NCBI RefSeq assembly: GCF_002205675.1 | Contig: NZ_NISK01000004.1 | Span: 124,001 to 188,000, forward strand | Length of the DNA stretch: 64,000 nt | Source: Sphingopyxis bauzanensis | Lineage (GTDB): Bacteria; Pseudomonadota; Alphaproteobacteria; Sphingomonadales; Sphingomonadaceae | Direction: 5' to 3' | In this document: one piece after another, positions 35,104-45,196 of the stretch | Position numbering within the stretch: position 1 is the first letter of the stretch | How the letters are laid out: the number at the start of each line of letters is the position of its first letter | Made by a program: the position numbers and the translations under genes | Notes under the pieces: generated by a model | What the model was told of the DNA's origin: nothing | What the model saw: only the letters and a program-made list of their open reading frames with translations | Databases searched by the model: none

Positions 35104-35260
35104 GGAGTGAATATAGGCGCGGCCAATCAGTCACGCCACTCCCTTCGCCGGGGTGACGGCAAAATCGCGACCAAGGATCAACGGCAACCGTCACGACCGA
35201 AAATTGCGTTTCTTATCGCCACCAGCTTGCAAAGTTGTGCCGCTGATCTAAGGCAGCGGC

Positions 35261-36691
35261 ATGACTCGCCCCCGCACCCTGTATGAAAAAATCTGGGACG
35301 CGCATGTTGTCGAACAGCGCCCCGACGGTACCTGCCTGATCTTCATCGACCGCCACCTCGTCCATGAAGTCACCAGCCCGCAGGCGTTTGCCGGGCTGCG
35401 CGCGAGCGGGCGCACGGTGCGCCGCCCCGACCTGACGCTGGCGGTACCCGATCACAACCTGCCGACGACGGCGCGCAAGGATGCGGCGGGCAACCGGCTG
35501 CCGATTGCCGACATGGAAAGCGCGGCGCAGCTCGCCGCGCTCGAAACCAATGCCCCCGATTTCGGCATCCGCTACATCGACGCCACCGCCGCCGAGCAGG
35601 GCATCGTCCATGTCGTCGGCCCCGAACAGGGCTTTTCGCTGCCCGGCACGACGATCGTCTGCGGCGACAGCCACACCGCGTGCCACGGCGGCATCGGCGC
35701 GCTGGCATTCGGGATCGGCACCAGCGAGGTCGAGCATGTGCTCGCCACGCAGACCTTGCTGCTCCAGCCTGCGAAAACGATGGAAGTGCGCGTCGAGGGC
35801 GAAGTCGGTCCCGGCGTCACCGCGAAAGACATCATTCTCCACATCACCGGCACCATCGGCGCCGCCGGCGGCACCGGCCATGTCATCGAATATACCGGCA
35901 GCACAATCCGTGCGCTGAGCGTCGAGGGCCGCCTGACGGTCAGCAACATGGCAATCGAGGGCGGCGCGCGCGCCGGGCTAATCGCGCCCGATGCAACGAC
36001 CATCGCCTATCTCAAGGGGCGTCCCTATGCGCCGAAGGGCGCCGACTGGGACGCCGCGGTCGCTTACTGGACCAGCCTCGCGACCGATCCGGGCGCGACC
36101 TATGACAAGACCGTCGTCATCGACGCCGCCGACATCGCGCCCAGCGTCACCTGGGGCACCAGCCCCGAGGATGTCGTGCCGATCACCGGCACCGTACCCG
36201 CGCCGGACAGCTTTGCCGACCCGTCGAAACAGGCCGCCGCCGCCAAGTCGCTCGCCTACATGGGGTTGGAGCCCGGTACGCGGATGCAAGACGTACGGAT
36301 CGAGAATATCTTCATCGGCAGCTGTACCAACAGCCGGATCGAAGATCTGCGCGCCGCCGCCGCCGTGCTGAAAGGTCGCCACAAGGCGGCCAACGTCAAA
36401 TGGGCAATCGTAGTCCCCGGATCGGGGCTGGTGAAGGCACAGGCCGAGGCCGAGGGGCTCGACCGCATCTTCACCGACGCGGGCCTGGAGTGGCGCGAGC
36501 CGGGCTGCTCAGCGTGCCTCGGCATGAACCCCGACAAGGTACCCGCGGGCGAACGCTGCGCCAGCACCAGCAACCGCAATTTCGTCGGGCGTCAAGGGCC
36601 GGGCAGCCGCACCCACCTCGTCTCCCCCGCGATGGCGGCGGCGGCGGCGGTGACCGGGCGGCTCACCGACGTGCGGGAATTGATCGATTGA
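35261..36691 (+). CDS. leuC: 3-isopropylmalate dehydratase large subunit
   Basis: A 476-residue aconitase-family protein. The N-terminal [12 protein letters not shown], the TARK-type [32 protein letters not shown], and the iron-sulfur Cys in [11 protein letters not shown] and [10 protein letters not shown] are all present. With LeuD it isomerises 2- to 3-isopropylmalate in leucine synthesis. leuD lies one gene downstream, separated by an MBL-fold hydrolase gene. The 157-base region upstream of the start shows no obvious attenuator. Confidence 0.95.
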   Translation: MTRPRTLYEKIWDAHVVEQRPDGTCLIFIDRHLVHEVTSPQAFAGLRASGRTVRRPDLTLAVPDHNLPTTARKDAAGNRLPIADMESAAQLAALETNAPDFGIRYIDATAAEQGIVHVVGPEQGFSLPGTTIVCGDSHTACHGGIGALAFGIGTSEVEHVLATQTLLLQPAKTMEVRVEGEVGPGVTAKDIILHITGTIGAAGGTGHVIEYTGSTIRALSVEGRLTVSNMAIEGGARAGLIAPDATTIAYLKGRPYAPKGADWDAAVAYWTSLATDPGATYDKTVVIDAADIAPSVTWGTSPEDVVPITGTVPAPDSFADPSKQAAAAKSLAYMGLEPGTRMQDVRIENIFIGSCTNSRIEDLRAAAAVLKGRHKAANVKWAIVVPGSGLVKAQAEAEGLDRIFTDAGLEWREPGCSACLGMNPDKVPAGERCASTSNRNFVGRQGPGSRTHLVSPAMAAAAAVTGRLTDVRELID

Positions 36692-36716
36692 GCGCGTGAC
36701 GGAGGGAGCCAAGAGC

Positions 36717-37559
36717 ATGATCTGGAAAGCTATCGCATCAGCGGCATTGGCACTCGCCGCCCCCGCGATCGCGCAGGACAAGCCTGCGGCGGCCAAGGTC
36801 AGCCTGACCCGCCTCGATTGCGGCACGGTGCGGGTGAACCGGCTCAACGCCTTTTCGGACACCGAGGCCTACCCGGGGCAGAGCCGAGATCTGACGGTCG
36901 GTTGCTACCTCATCCGCCACGGCGACCAGCTGATGCTGTGGGATCTGGGATTGCCGTCTGCGCTGAAAGGCGCGGACTTCAGTTCAGACGGCGACATGTC
37001 GGCGTCAGTGACCCGCACCCTCGTCGAGCAGCTCGCCGAGCTTGACCTCAAGCCCGAGGACATCGACATCGTCGGGATCAGCCACTTCCATTTCGACCAT
37101 ATCGCCCAGCTGCCCGATTTCCCAACCGCGAAGCTTTTTATCGGCAAGAGTGACTGGGACTTGCTGACCCAGAGCCCTCCACCTGCGTTTGTCGATCCGA
37201 CACCTTTCGCGCATTGGATCAGCGGCGGCGGCCAGGTCGAGCCGGTCGCTCGCGACAAGGATGTTTTCGGCGATGGCAGCGTGGTGATGTTCGACATGCC
37301 GGGGCATACCCCGGGCCATCATACGCTGCTGGTGCGGCTGGCGGGAATGGGGACGGTGCTGCTGACCGGCGATCAGGCGCATTTTCAGGAAAATTACGAC
37401 AGCGAAGGCGTGCCGACCTTTAACACCAATCGCGCCGACACGCTCGCGTCTTTCGGCCGCTTCAAGGCGCTGGCCAAAAATCTGAAGGCGACGGTGATCA
37501 TCCAGCATGAACCGCGCGACGTCGGCAAGCTGCCTGCTTTTCCGAAGGCCGCCGAATAG
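36717..37559 (+). CDS. Exported metallo-beta-lactamase-fold hydrolase
   Basis: A 280-residue MBL-fold enzyme with a signal peptide ([20 protein letters not shown]). The zinc-binding motif SHFHFDH lies at about residues 122-128, followed by [12 protein letters not shown] and TGDQAHF, as in the N-acyl homoserine lactonase-type subgroup. Substrate is undetermined; lactone hydrolysis is possible. It sits between leuC and leuD with a 25-base gap before it and only one base after its stop. ATG 36717 follows GGAGGGAGCC, which decides the start over an upstream in-frame codon. Confidence 0.85.
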   Translation: MIWKAIASAALALAAPAIAQDKPAAAKVSLTRLDCGTVRVNRLNAFSDTEAYPGQSRDLTVGCYLIRHGDQLMLWDLGLPSALKGADFSSDGDMSASVTRTLVEQLAELDLKPEDIDIVGISHFHFDHIAQLPDFPTAKLFIGKSDWDLLTQSPPPAFVDPTPFAHWISGGGQVEPVARDKDVFGDGSVVMFDMPGHTPGHHTLLVRLAGMGTVLLTGDQAHFQENYDSEGVPTFNTNRADTLASFGRFKALAKNLKATVIIQHEPRDVGKLPAFPKAAE

Positions 37560-37560
37560 C

Positions 37561-38154
37561 ATGGCACCGATCGAAAAAGTCGAAGGCCGCGCCATCCCGT
37601 TCGGGTTGAAGAATGTCGACACCGACGTCATCATCCCGGCGAAATGGCTGAAGACGATCAGTCGCGAAGGGCTGGGCAAGGGTGCGTTCGAAACGCTGCG
37701 TGCCGACCCCAACAATCTGTTCGACCAGCCCGAGTACAGGCAAGCACCGATCCTGATCGCGGGCGACAATTTCGGCTGCGGGTCGAGCCGCGAGCATGCC
37801 GCGTGGGCGCTTGGTGACCTCGGTATCCGCGTCGTGATCGCGCCCAGCTATTCCGACATCTTCTCGGGCAACGCGGTCAAGAACGGCATCCTCCCCGTCG
37901 TGCTTCCCCAATCGGCCATCGACCGGTTGATGGAAGTCGCGGCGACCGATCCGATTCATGTCGATCTCGACACCCAGACGGTGACGACGCCGTTTCAGGA
38001 CCGCTTTACTTTCGACATCGACCCGTTCCGCAAAATGTGTCTGCTGAACGGGCTCGACGAGATTTCACTCACCGAAAAAAGCGATGCGGCGATCGCCGCG
38101 CATGAACAAATGATAGCAAAAACCCAGCCTTGGCTAACGCCGACGCTGGCATAA
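37561..38154 (+). CDS. leuD: 3-isopropylmalate dehydratase small subunit
   Basis: A 197-residue aconitase swivel-domain protein. [32 protein letters not shown] and [19 protein letters not shown] are definitive. It completes the isomerase with LeuC encoded upstream. The ATG follows the hydrolase TAG by one base. Confidence 0.95.
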   Translation: MAPIEKVEGRAIPFGLKNVDTDVIIPAKWLKTISREGLGKGAFETLRADPNNLFDQPEYRQAPILIAGDNFGCGSSREHAAWALGDLGIRVVIAPSYSDIFSGNAVKNGILPVVLPQSAIDRLMEVAATDPIHVDLDTQTVTTPFQDRFTFDIDPFRKMCLLNGLDEISLTEKSDAAIAAHEQMIAKTQPWLTPTLA

Positions 38155-38164
38155 GGAGAAGATG

Positions 38165-39160
38165 ATGAAGGCTCTCTTGTCGACCGCCACCGGCGGCCCC
38201 GAAACGCTGGTTCTCGGTGAATTGCCACGGCCGACCGCGGGCGCTGGCCAGATCGTCATCGACGTCAAGGCGTGCGCGGTCAATTTCCCCGACACGCTGA
38301 TTATCGAGGACAAATATCAGTTCAAGCCCGCGCGCCCCTTTGCCCCCGGCGGCGAAGTCGCGGGCCTCGTCGCCGAAGTCGGCGAAGGCGTGACCGGGTT
38401 CAAGGTCGGCAACCGCGTCATCGCCGGGTGCGGCAATGGCGGCATGTCCGAAGCCGTAGCGGTCGGCGTCCACAACGTCTATCACCTGCCCGAAGGCCAT
38501 GACTTCGCCGAGGGCGCGTCACTACTGATGACCTATGGCACCAGCATCCACGCGCTGGTCGATCGCGGTCACATTCAGGAAGGCGAGACTTTGCTCGTCC
38601 TCGGCGCCTCGGGCGGCGTCGGTATTGCCGCGGTCGAACTGGGCAAAGCGTTCGGCGCGCGCGTCGTCGCCGGGGTCTCGAGCGAAGAAAAGGCCGAAAT
38701 CGCGCGGCAGGCGGGCGCGGACGAGGTGGTGATCTATGGCCGCCAGCCGTTCGACAAGGATCAGTCCAAGGCACTCGCGAACACCTTTAAGGAAGCGGTC
38801 GGACCGGGCGGCGCGAATGTCATCTATGACGCCGTTGGCGGCGATTATGCCGAGCCCGCGCTGCGTTCGATCGCATGGGAAGGCCGCTACCTCGTCGTCG
38901 GCTTCCCCGCGGGCATCCCGCGCCTGCCGCTCAACCTGACCTTGCTCAAAAGCTGCGACGTCGCGGGCGTGTTCTGGGGCGCCTTTGTCGCTCGCGAGCC
39001 GGAGCGCAACCGTGCGCATGTCGCGCGCCTGTTTCAGCTGTGGGAACAGGGCAAGATCAAGCCGCGCGTCACCGGCACCTACGCCCTCGCCGATGGCGGC
39101 AAGGCGATCGCCAAGCTTGGCGATCGCAGCGCGGTCGGCAAGCTGGTCGTCACGATCTGA
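38165..39160 (+). CDS. NADPH:quinone oxidoreductase-like MDR protein
   Basis: A 331-residue medium-chain oxidoreductase of the zeta-crystallin/quinone reductase group. The N-terminal domain has CAVNFPDTLIIEDKYQFKP and FAPGGEVAGLV; the nucleotide-binding loop is GASGGVGIAAVELGKAFGARV. There are no zinc ligands. I use the second of two adjacent ATGs because it is spaced six bases from the GGAG at 38155-38158. It is ten bases after leuD, so it probably belongs to that transcript. Confidence 0.88.
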   Translation: MKALLSTATGGPETLVLGELPRPTAGAGQIVIDVKACAVNFPDTLIIEDKYQFKPARPFAPGGEVAGLVAEVGEGVTGFKVGNRVIAGCGNGGMSEAVAVGVHNVYHLPEGHDFAEGASLLMTYGTSIHALVDRGHIQEGETLLVLGASGGVGIAAVELGKAFGARVVAGVSSEEKAEIARQAGADEVVIYGRQPFDKDQSKALANTFKEAVGPGGANVIYDAVGGDYAEPALRSIAWEGRYLVVGFPAGIPRLPLNLTLLKSCDVAGVFWGAFVAREPERNRAHVARLFQLWEQGKIKPRVTGTYALADGGKAIAKLGDRSAVGKLVVTI

Positions 39161-39168
39161 AATATCGG

Positions 39169-39438
39169 CCCGATCCCGTCCTGACGGCGGCGCTGAGCGA
39201 TCTCGCGGCGCCGACCGGCAGGCTGGAGGTGCGGGTCACGCCCGGCGCGGCGCGCGACGATGTGCAGATCGACGGTCAAAGCGTCCGTCTGCGCGTCACC
39301 GCCCCGCCCGCCGACAGCGCGGCGAACGGTGCCGTGCTCGCTTTGCTCGCCGCCGCTTTGGGCCGCCCGCGCCGCGACCTCACCCTTCTGCGGGGCGCGA
39401 CGGGTCGGATCAAACTCATCGCGATCGCGCCCGATTGA
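39169..39438 (+). CDS. DUF167 (YggU-like) family protein
   Basis: About 69-89 residues of a DUF167 protein: LEVRVTPGAARDDVQIDG, LRVTAPPADSAANGAVLALLAAALG, and a C-terminal RDLTLLRGATGRIKLIAI match the small YggU family of unknown function. The start is unclear. The frame is open well upstream as a shadow of the preceding gene; GTG 39229 would drop the first conserved strand partly, whereas the coding-like sequence begins earlier, near a CTG at 39169 or 39181. It closely follows the quinone reductase. Confidence 0.78.
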   Translation, partial: PDPVLTAALSDLAAPTGRLEVRVTPGAARDDVQIDGQSVRLRVTAPPADSAANGAVLALLAAALGRPRRDLTLLRGATGRIKLIAIAPD

Positions 39439-39514
39439 TTTGCCTCAAGTTAACGCTTTCGCAGGGGCTGTGCCTTATGTCCGGCGGCAGGACTATCTGG
39501 GTCAGGGTGCAACA

Positions 39515-39802
39515 ATGGCGACTCGTCGCGCAAAGGCTGATGAAAGTAACGCGAGTCTCGCGAATATTTCGCGCACCCGCCGCGCGCAGCTGGTTGCCGA
39601 GTTCGAGGGCGAGCTTGGTATCGACTATAAAGCCCGCGCTGCGGCCGCCGAGGCCGAGCGCCGCTGGATCGCGCGCAAGACCTTCATCGTCTGGACCGTC
39701 GCATTGATCTTTTTCGCCATCGCGTGCCAGAAACTGTGGATCATGGGGCAAGATGTCGATCAGCCCTTCTCGGACATCAACCCGATCGAAAGCTGGTTCT
39801 AG
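39515..39802 (+). CDS. Small membrane protein, hypothetical
   Basis: A 95-residue protein with an N-terminal charged, coiled-coil-like part (ISRTRRAQLVAEFEGEL...AAAEAERRW) and one transmembrane helix near residues 56-76 (TFIVWTVALIFFAIACQKLW). No family recognised. Its ATG has no strong ribosome site. A 7-bp-stem hairpin (TTCGTCC/GGACGAA, 39808-39827) follows the stop and may assist termination, though without a U-tract. Confidence 0.65.
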   Translation: MATRRAKADESNASLANISRTRRAQLVAEFEGELGIDYKARAAAAEAERRWIARKTFIVWTVALIFFAIACQKLWIMGQDVDQPFSDINPIESWF

Positions 39803-39933
39803 ACCGTTTCGTCCACCAGCGGACGAAGTTCGATCCGCACGCCGAACTAACCGAAACGACGCCCGTACAATTGCACGGTCATCACCGCTAGCATGGGATT
39901 TCTTGAGCGGCAGAAGCGTTACGCTCCTGCCAA

Positions 39934-41736
39934 TCAATAAACCCGCGCTTTCGGCTTGATATATTCGACATCGTCGGACAGCGTATATTCGTGAACCGGC
40001 CGGTAATCGAGGCGGACGCCGCCACCCTTTCCGCCCCAGCCGTCGAACCATGCGACAGTGTGCTTCATCCAGTTCGCATCGTCGCGGTTCGGGAAATCCT
40101 CGTGCGCGTGGGCGCCGCGGCTTTCCTTGCGGTTATACGCCGAATGCATCGTCACGGTCGCCTGGCTGATCAGATTGTCGAGCTCGAGCGTTTCGACGAG
40201 GTCGGTGTTCCAGATCAGGCTGCGATCCGTAACCCCGACGTCGTTCATCCGCTGATAGGTCTTGGTCAGCTTTTCCTTGCCCTCGGCCATCAGTTCGTCG
40301 GTGCGGAACACCGCGGCGTGCGCCGACATGGCGCGCTGCATTTCGGTGCGGATATCCGCGGTCGGCGACCCGCCCTTGGCGTGGCGGAAATGGTCGAGAC
40401 GGCCGAGTGCCAGATCGGCGCTGTCGGTCGGCAGCGGCTGCTGCGCCGCACCCGGCTTGATGATGTCGCGCAGGCGGTGGCCGGTCGCGCGGCCGAACAC
40501 CACGAGATCGATCAGGCTGTTCGAGCCGAGACGGTTCGCGCCATGCACCGACACACACGCGGCTTCGCCGACCGCGAACAGGCCGGGGACGACGGTGTCG
40601 GGGCCATCCTTGCCGAGCGTCACGACTTCGCCATGATAGTTACACGGAATGCCGCCCATATTATAATGGACCGTCGGCACGACCGGCAGCGGCTGGCGGG
40701 TCAGGTCGACGCCTGCGAACACCTTGCCGCTTTCGGTAATGCCGGGCAGGCGCTCGGCGAGCACCGCCGGATCGATATGGTCGAGATGCAGGAAAATATG
40801 GTCCTTGTGCGGGCCGACACCGCGGCCTTCGCGAATTTCGAGCGCCATCGAGCGCGACACGACGTCGCGCGACGCCAGATCCTTGGCCGACGGGGCATAG
40901 CGTTCCATGAACCGCTCGCCCTCGGAATTGGTCAGATACCCGCCCTCGCCGCGCGCACCTTCGGTGATCAGCACGCCGGCGCCGTAAATGCCGGTCGGGT
41001 GGAACTGAACAAACTCCATGTCCTGCAATGGCAGCCCGGCGCGCAGCACCATGCCGCCGCCGTCGCCGGTGCAGGTGTGCGCCGAGGTCGCGGTGAAATA
41101 GCTGCGGCCATAGCCGCCGGTCGCGAGCACGACGGCTTGCGAGCGGAAACGGTGGATGCTGCCGTCGTCCATGCACAGCGCGATCACGCCGCGGCACTCG
41201 CCATTTTCCATGATCAGGTCGAGCGCAAAATATTCGACGAAGAAGTCGGCGTCATATTTCAGCGACTGCTGATAGAGCGCATGGAGCATCGCGTGGCCGG
41301 TACGGTCGGCGGCGGCCGCGGTGCGCTGGACCGGCGGGCCTTCGCCCATATTCTGCATATGGCCACCGAACGGACGCTGATAGATCGTGCCGTCGGCATT
41401 GCGCGAGAAGGGCACCCCGGCGTGTTCAAGCTCGTACACCGCCTGCGGTGCTTCGCGGACCATATATTCGATCGCGTCCTGGTCTCCGAGCCAGTCGGAA
41501 CCCTTGACGGTGTCGTACATATGCCATTGCCAATGGTCGGGCGAATTGTTGCCAAGCGACGCGGCGATGCCGCCCTGCGCCGCGACGGTGTGGCTGCGGG
41601 TCGGGAACACTTTGGTGATGCACGCGGTCTTCAGCCCCGCTTCGGCAGAGCCCATCGTGGCGCGCAGGCCCGAACCACCGGCGCCGACGACGACGGTGTC
41701 ATAGATATGGTCGATGATCTTGTAAGCTTCGGTCAT
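39934..41736 (-). CDS. sdhA: Succinate dehydrogenase flavoprotein subunit
   Basis: A 600-residue Sdh[16 protein letters not shown] binds [14 protein letters not shown] contains the His that carries covalent FAD, and [21 protein letters not shown] plus [14 protein letters not shown] surround the active site. It oxidises succinate to fumarate at the inner face of the inner membrane as part of complex II. The ATG is one base past the end of sdhD. No sdhB follows; downstream is a convergent gene. Confidence 0.95.
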   Translation of the reverse strand: MTEAYKIIDHIYDTVVVGAGGSGLRATMGSAEAGLKTACITKVFPTRSHTVAAQGGIAASLGNNSPDHWQWHMYDTVKGSDWLGDQDAIEYMVREAPQAVYELEHAGVPFSRNADGTIYQRPFGGHMQNMGEGPPVQRTAAAADRTGHAMLHALYQQSLKYDADFFVEYFALDLIMENGECRGVIALCMDDGSIHRFRSQAVVLATGGYGRSYFTATSAHTCTGDGGGMVLRAGLPLQDMEFVQFHPTGIYGAGVLITEGARGEGGYLTNSEGERFMERYAPSAKDLASRDVVSRSMALEIREGRGVGPHKDHIFLHLDHIDPAVLAERLPGITESGKVFAGVDLTRQPLPVVPTVHYNMGGIPCNYHGEVVTLGKDGPDTVVPGLFAVGEAACVSVHGANRLGSNSLIDLVVFGRATGHRLRDIIKPGAAQQPLPTDSADLALGRLDHFRHAKGGSPTADIRTEMQRAMSAHAAVFRTDELMAEGKEKLTKTYQRMNDVGVTDRSLIWNTDLVETLELDNLISQATVTMHSAYNRKESRGAHAHEDFPNRDDANWMKHTVAWFDGWGGKGGGVRLDYRPVHEYTLSDDVEYIKPKARVY

Positions 41737-41737
41737 G

Positions 41738-42139
41738 TCACATGCCCCCCGGGCCGGCCACGACGGGTGCCAGCGCGATGCGGGCAATCGTGAAGATCCC
41801 GTAGGCGGCGCCGCCGATGGCGTAGAAATTGAGCAGCACGAGCGCGAGAAGGCGCATCGGCCCATGCACATAATCTTCGATCAGCACCTGCAAACCCAGC
41901 CGCAGATGCCAGAAGACGCTGACCACCATCAGGATCAGCGCCAGCGCGACCATCGGGTTCGTCGCCCAGCGCAGCACCGCGCCATGATCGCCAAGCGGCA
42001 GCCGGATCAGCGAGACGAAGAGGAAACCGACAAGCAGGATATTGCCGAGCGCGGTCAGCCGCTGCTGGAGCCAGTGGTGCGAACCATGCCCCGACGAGCC
42101 GAGGCCGCGGACCTTGCCGAGATGCGAGCCGTCGCCCAT
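41738..42139 (-). CDS. sdhD: Succinate dehydrogenase membrane anchor subunit D
   Basis: A 133-residue membrane protein with three helices, an N-terminal [23 protein letters not shown] (quinone-site side) and the heme-ligand-type His in [15 protein letters not shown]. It anchors complex II with SdhC. Start ATG 42139 shares one base with the sdhC stop (TGATG). Confidence 0.9.
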   Translation of the reverse strand: MGDGSHLGKVRGLGSSGHGSHHWLQQRLTALGNILLVGFLFVSLIRLPLGDHGAVLRWATNPMVALALILMVVSVFWHLRLGLQVLIEDYVHGPMRLLALVLLNFYAIGGAAYGIFTIARIALAPVVAGPGGM

Positions 42140-42582
42140 CAGAGTGCCCCCGCCAAGATATAAAGCCAGGTCGCGGCGGTCGCGAACACACCCGCCGCGA
42201 TCACGACGGTCGACCACAGCTTGTTGGTCTTGAGTTCATAACCCGCGCCCGTGTCGAGCACGAGGTGACGCAGTCCCGAAAACAGATGCTGGAAAAACGC
42301 CCAAGTCAGCCCTATCAGCACGACCTTGCCGAGGATATTGGTGATCTGGTGAAACAGGCTGATTTCGGGGTTGGGATCATGCCAGATGCACGCGACAAAC
42401 GCCGCATAAGCCTCGGGTCCTGCCGCAATCGCCCCGAGCCACCACAGGAACAGGCCCGCGCCGACAATCGCCAGCCCGTCGCCGCTGGCGCGGTGAAGGA
42501 TCGAGACCGCCATCGCGGGCCCCCATTTATACACTTGCAAGTGCGGCGCGCGCGGGCGCGCATTCGGTTCGTTGCCAGCCAT
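42139..42582 (-). CDS. sdhC: Succinate dehydrogenase cytochrome b556 subunit
   Basis: A 147-residue membrane subunit. RPRAPHLQVYKWGPAMAVSILHRASG and the heme-binding HLFSGLRHLVLDTG (His at about 99 and the second in RHLVLD) identify SdhC. It is first of the sdhCDA operon. Upstream lies a 476-base gene-free region rich in hairpin repeats. Confidence 0.92.
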   Translation of the reverse strand: MAGNEPNARPRAPHLQVYKWGPAMAVSILHRASGDGLAIVGAGLFLWWLGAIAAGPEAYAAFVACIWHDPNPEISLFHQITNILGKVVLIGLTWAFFQHLFSGLRHLVLDTGAGYELKTNKLWSTVVIAAGVFATAATWLYILAGAL

Positions 42583-43058
42583 ATCAGCCCCGTTTCTGAC
42601 TCTATTCGGTCGATGGGCGCCGGTTTAGCGCCATGGCCGCGATATGCAATTGCTTAGCGGGCGTGAGCGGGAAGAAATCGGGGGGGCAGCGCCGCTTTAT
42701 GTTGGCGTGCTGACCGCTATCGACATTGGGATGCAATTCGGCTTGCTTCGTTATCGATGGGTTCTCGACTTCGCTCGGCAAGGACGAAGGTCGGGCATTG
42801 CTTATCCCGTCACCCTGAACTTGTTTCAGGGCCCATGGCCTGCCATTTCCGTCGGCGCGGCGTGGAACGAGGGGTCGGGCCATGGATGCTGAAACAAGTT
42901 CAGCATGACGAAGTTGGAAATGGGCGCTTCCCAACCCAAGGCAGCCATTCTGTCGCAAAATAAGGGCGACTCTCGACCGTTCTTCTTTACCTTTATCCCG
43001 GCTTTCGCCGGGATCACGCATTGCCATTCCGTTCAGGGCAGCCGAACGGGTTGATCCA
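42583..43058. other. Gene-free region with several hairpin repeats
   Basis: Between sdhC and a small minus-strand gene no convincing ORF is present. It contains a family D paired repeat (42808-42910), a TTCTCGACTTCGCTC segment at about 42761-42775 that resembles one arm of the family E repeat, and a short ATCCCGG/CCGGGAT hairpin at 42995-43014. The sdh promoter must lie in its left part, near 42583-42700. Confidence 0.6.
42808..42910. repeat. Intergenic hairpin repeat, family D
   Basis: Left arm CGTCACCCTGAACTTGTTTC and right arm GAAACAAGTTCAGCATGACG are inverted copies with one short mismatch, enclosing GGGCCCATGGCC and GGGCCATGG inner arms. This pattern (CTGAACTTGTTTCAG) is common in intergenic DNA of alphaproteobacteria. 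Confidence 0.82.
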
Positions 43059-43301
43059 TCACTTAATCTTGTCGCGGTTCGCGTAAAGCAGCGCCGCAAT
43101 CACCGCCGCCGAACCGATACCCAGCCCCGCCGCGGCCGCAGTTTTCCAGCCGCGCTTGCCACCCTTAGCCGCTTCGCGATCCGCAGCCTCGGCCGCGTCG
43201 GCGGCTTCTTTCTGCTGACGCTGCTCGCGCGCCGCGCGCAGCACTTCATTTTCTTCGGGTTCGTCGTCCTGTGGCGGCGGTGGGGGATATTGGTCGGTCA
43301 T
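43059..43301 (-). CDS. Small Pro-rich tail-anchored-like membrane protein, hypothetical
   Basis: An 80-residue protein: N-terminal MTDQYPPPPPQDDEPEEN, an alanine/glutamate-rich charged helix (AAREQRQQKEAADAAEAADREAAK) and a C-terminal helix (TAAAAGLGIGSAAVIAALLYA) ending RDKIK. It looks like a single-pass membrane protein. No family recognised. It follows the ald gene by 20 bases in the same direction. Confidence 0.65.
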   Translation of the reverse strand: MTDQYPPPPPQDDEPEENEVLRAAREQRQQKEAADAAEAADREAAKGGKRGWKTAAAAGLGIGSAAVIAALLYANRDKIK

Positions 43302-43321
43302 TATCGCTTATGTCCTTGTAT

Positions 43322-44437
43322 TCAGGCGAGTGCCTGCTCAACAGACACATAATCGGTTCCGATCGCTTCCGCTACGGCTTCGAACGTCACCTTGCCATTC
43401 CATACGTTCAAACCCTGCGCAAGATGCACGTCCCGTCGCAAAGCTTCCTTCCAGCCCAGATCGGCAATGCGCAGCGCGTGCGGCAAAGTGACATTGTTGA
43501 GTGCATAGGTGCTGGTGCGCGCGACCGCGCCGGGCATGTTGGCGACCGCATAGTGAACGATACCGTCGACGACATAGGTCGGGTCGGCGTGGGTCGTCGC
43601 ATGGCTGGTTTCGAAACAGCCGCCCTGATCGATCGCGACGTCGACGAGCACCGAGCCCGCCTGCATCGTGCCGAGCATCTCGCGCGTGACGAGCTTGGGC
43701 GCTTCGGCGCCGGGGATCAGCACCGCGCCAATGACCAGATCGGCCTCCGCGACGCACTCGGCCAGATTGGCACGGTTCGAAAAGCGCGTCTTGGCACGCG
43801 ATTCAAAGAAGGTCCCGACGCGTTCGAGCACTTCGGGGTCGCGGTCGAGGATGGTGACGTCGGCGCCGAGGCCCGCCGCCATCTGCGCCGCGTTGAAGCC
43901 GACGACGCCGCCGCCGATCACGCACACCTTGCCCGGCGCGACGCCGGGAACGCCGCCGAGCAGCACGCCGCGACCGCCATGCGCCTTTTCGAGCGCGGTC
44001 GCGCCGGCCTGGATCGACATGCGCCCCGCAACCTGGCTCATCGGCTTCAACAGCGGCAGGCCGCCGTGCGGACTGGTGACGGTTTCATAGGCGATGCACA
44101 CCGCGCCCGATTTCATCAGGTCGCGCGTCTGGTCGGGATCGGGCGCAAGGTGGAGATAGGTATAGAGGATCTGCCCCTCGCGGAGCATTGCGCGCTCGCC
44201 GGACTGCGGTTCCTTGACCTTTACCACCATGTCGCAGGTCGCGAAAATCTCTTCGGCCGTCTTAACGATCTCGGCGCCCGCCTCGACATAATAGCGGTCG
44301 TGTGCGCCGATGCCCTCGCCGGCGCCGGACTGCACGAGCACGCGGTGGCCATGTGCGCTGAGTTCCCGCGCGCTTTCGGGGGTCAACCCGACACGATATT
44401 CGTGATTCTTGATTTCCTTGGGGGTGCCGATGATCAT
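43322..44437 (-). CDS. ald: Alanine dehydrogenase
   Basis: A 371-residue NAD-dependent L-alanine dehydrogenase: [35 protein letters not shown] and the nucleotide-binding [21 protein letters not shown] are diagnostic, with [18 protein letters not shown] and [16 protein letters not shown]. It interconverts alanine and pyruvate. Transcribed divergently from an Lrp/AsnC regulator, which very probably controls it. Confidence 0.95.
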   Translation of the reverse strand: MIIGTPKEIKNHEYRVGLTPESARELSAHGHRVLVQSGAGEGIGAHDRYYVEAGAEIVKTAEEIFATCDMVVKVKEPQSGERAMLREGQILYTYLHLAPDPDQTRDLMKSGAVCIAYETVTSPHGGLPLLKPMSQVAGRMSIQAGATALEKAHGGRGVLLGGVPGVAPGKVCVIGGGVVGFNAAQMAAGLGADVTILDRDPEVLERVGTFFESRAKTRFSNRANLAECVAEADLVIGAVLIPGAEAPKLVTREMLGTMQAGSVLVDVAIDQGGCFETSHATTHADPTYVVDGIVHYAVANMPGAVARTSTYALNNVTLPHALRIADLGWKEALRRDVHLAQGLNVWNGKVTFEAVAEAIGTDYVSVEQALA

Positions 44438-44558
44438 GGTCGCTCTCCATTGGTTCGCCGCCGGTCGCGCTGTCCCGGCGGCGCGTCGTTCATGCTGCGC
44501 CTGATAGCAGAAACAGTGCGCGAGGTGCTTGCATATCGTCGCTGGTTTCGCGACAAAC

Positions 44559-44575
44559 GCGCACAAATTTTGCGC
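44559..44575. promoter_or_regulatory. Near-palindromic candidate Lrp-type operator
   Basis: GCGCACAAATTTTGCGC has perfect GCGCA/TGCGC arms around an AT-rich centre, the form of sites bound by Lrp/AsnC dimers. It lies 21 bases upstream of the regulator ATG and within the 159-base ald-lrp divergent region. Confidence 0.6.
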
Positions 44576-44596
44576 TAAACTTGCCAAGGACGCACA

Positions 44597-45067
44597 ATGA
44601 TTGATCGAATCGACCGCAAGCTCCTCGACTTGCTGCAACGCGGTGGTCCGCGCCCCGCCGCCGAACTGGGCGAAGCGGTCGGATTGTCGGCGTCGGCGTG
44701 CCATCGCCGCATCCGCGCATTGGAGGCGGCGGGGATCATCACCGGCTATACCGCGCGCCTTGCGCCCGAGCGCATCGGGCTCGGGCTTGATGTGTTCGTC
44801 GACATCAGCCTGACGTCGCAGAGCGAAGAGGCGCTGACCGCGTTCGAAAGCGCGGTCAAAAGCTTCGACGAGATCCTCGAATGCCAGCTTTTGTCGGGCG
44901 CGTCCGATTACCGCCTGCGCGTCGCGGCGCGAAACGTCGCCGATTTCGACCGGCTGCACCGCCACTGCCTTTCGCGCCTGCCCGGGGTCGCGGCAATGCA
45001 CAGCGCCTTTGCATTGCGCACGATCAAGGCGTTCGAGGGCTATCCGGTTCCTGCGGGCGAGGCGTAA
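44597..45067 (+). CDS. Lrp/AsnC-family transcriptional regulator
   Basis: A 156-residue regulator with an N-terminal helix-turn-helix (IDRKLLDLLQRGG...AAELGEAVGLSASACHRRIRALEAAGIITGY) and a RAM ligand-binding domain (LDVFVDISLTS...FDEILECQLLSGASDYRLRVAAR). It probably senses an amino acid such as alanine and activates the divergent ald gene, as AldR/Lrp homologues do elsewhere; that link is inferred from position. ATG is preceded by CCAAGGA. Confidence 0.93.
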   Translation: MIDRIDRKLLDLLQRGGPRPAAELGEAVGLSASACHRRIRALEAAGIITGYTARLAPERIGLGLDVFVDISLTSQSEEALTAFESAVKSFDEILECQLLSGASDYRLRVAARNVADFDRLHRHCLSRLPGVAAMHSAFALRTIKAFEGYPVPAGEA

Positions 45068-45196
45068 TAGCCGCGAAAAACGCGGCGCTGGTTAACGCGC
45101 AATTTACCAAAAGCATCGCATAGCCGGGTCATATGTTTTGCGGACGACAGGCGGGCGCCAGACTCGTGCGTCGGGATTGATCAGGGAAGCAGGATC

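Noticed and set aside
39808..39827. A 7-base-stem hairpin after the small membrane protein as an intrinsic terminator
   Set aside because: No run of T follows on either strand, so it is mentioned only with the gene and not called separately.
39991..41793. A 600-codon open frame antisense to sdhA
   Set aside because: Long antisense frames are common in high-GC genes because stop codons are rare; composition is Arg/His/Ala/Asp-rich and no family is recognisable, while sdhA on the other strand is certain.
45070..45086. GCCGCG-AAAAA-CGCGGC hairpin after the Lrp-type gene
   Set aside because: The stem is perfect but short and lacks a U-tract; too weak to call as a terminator.
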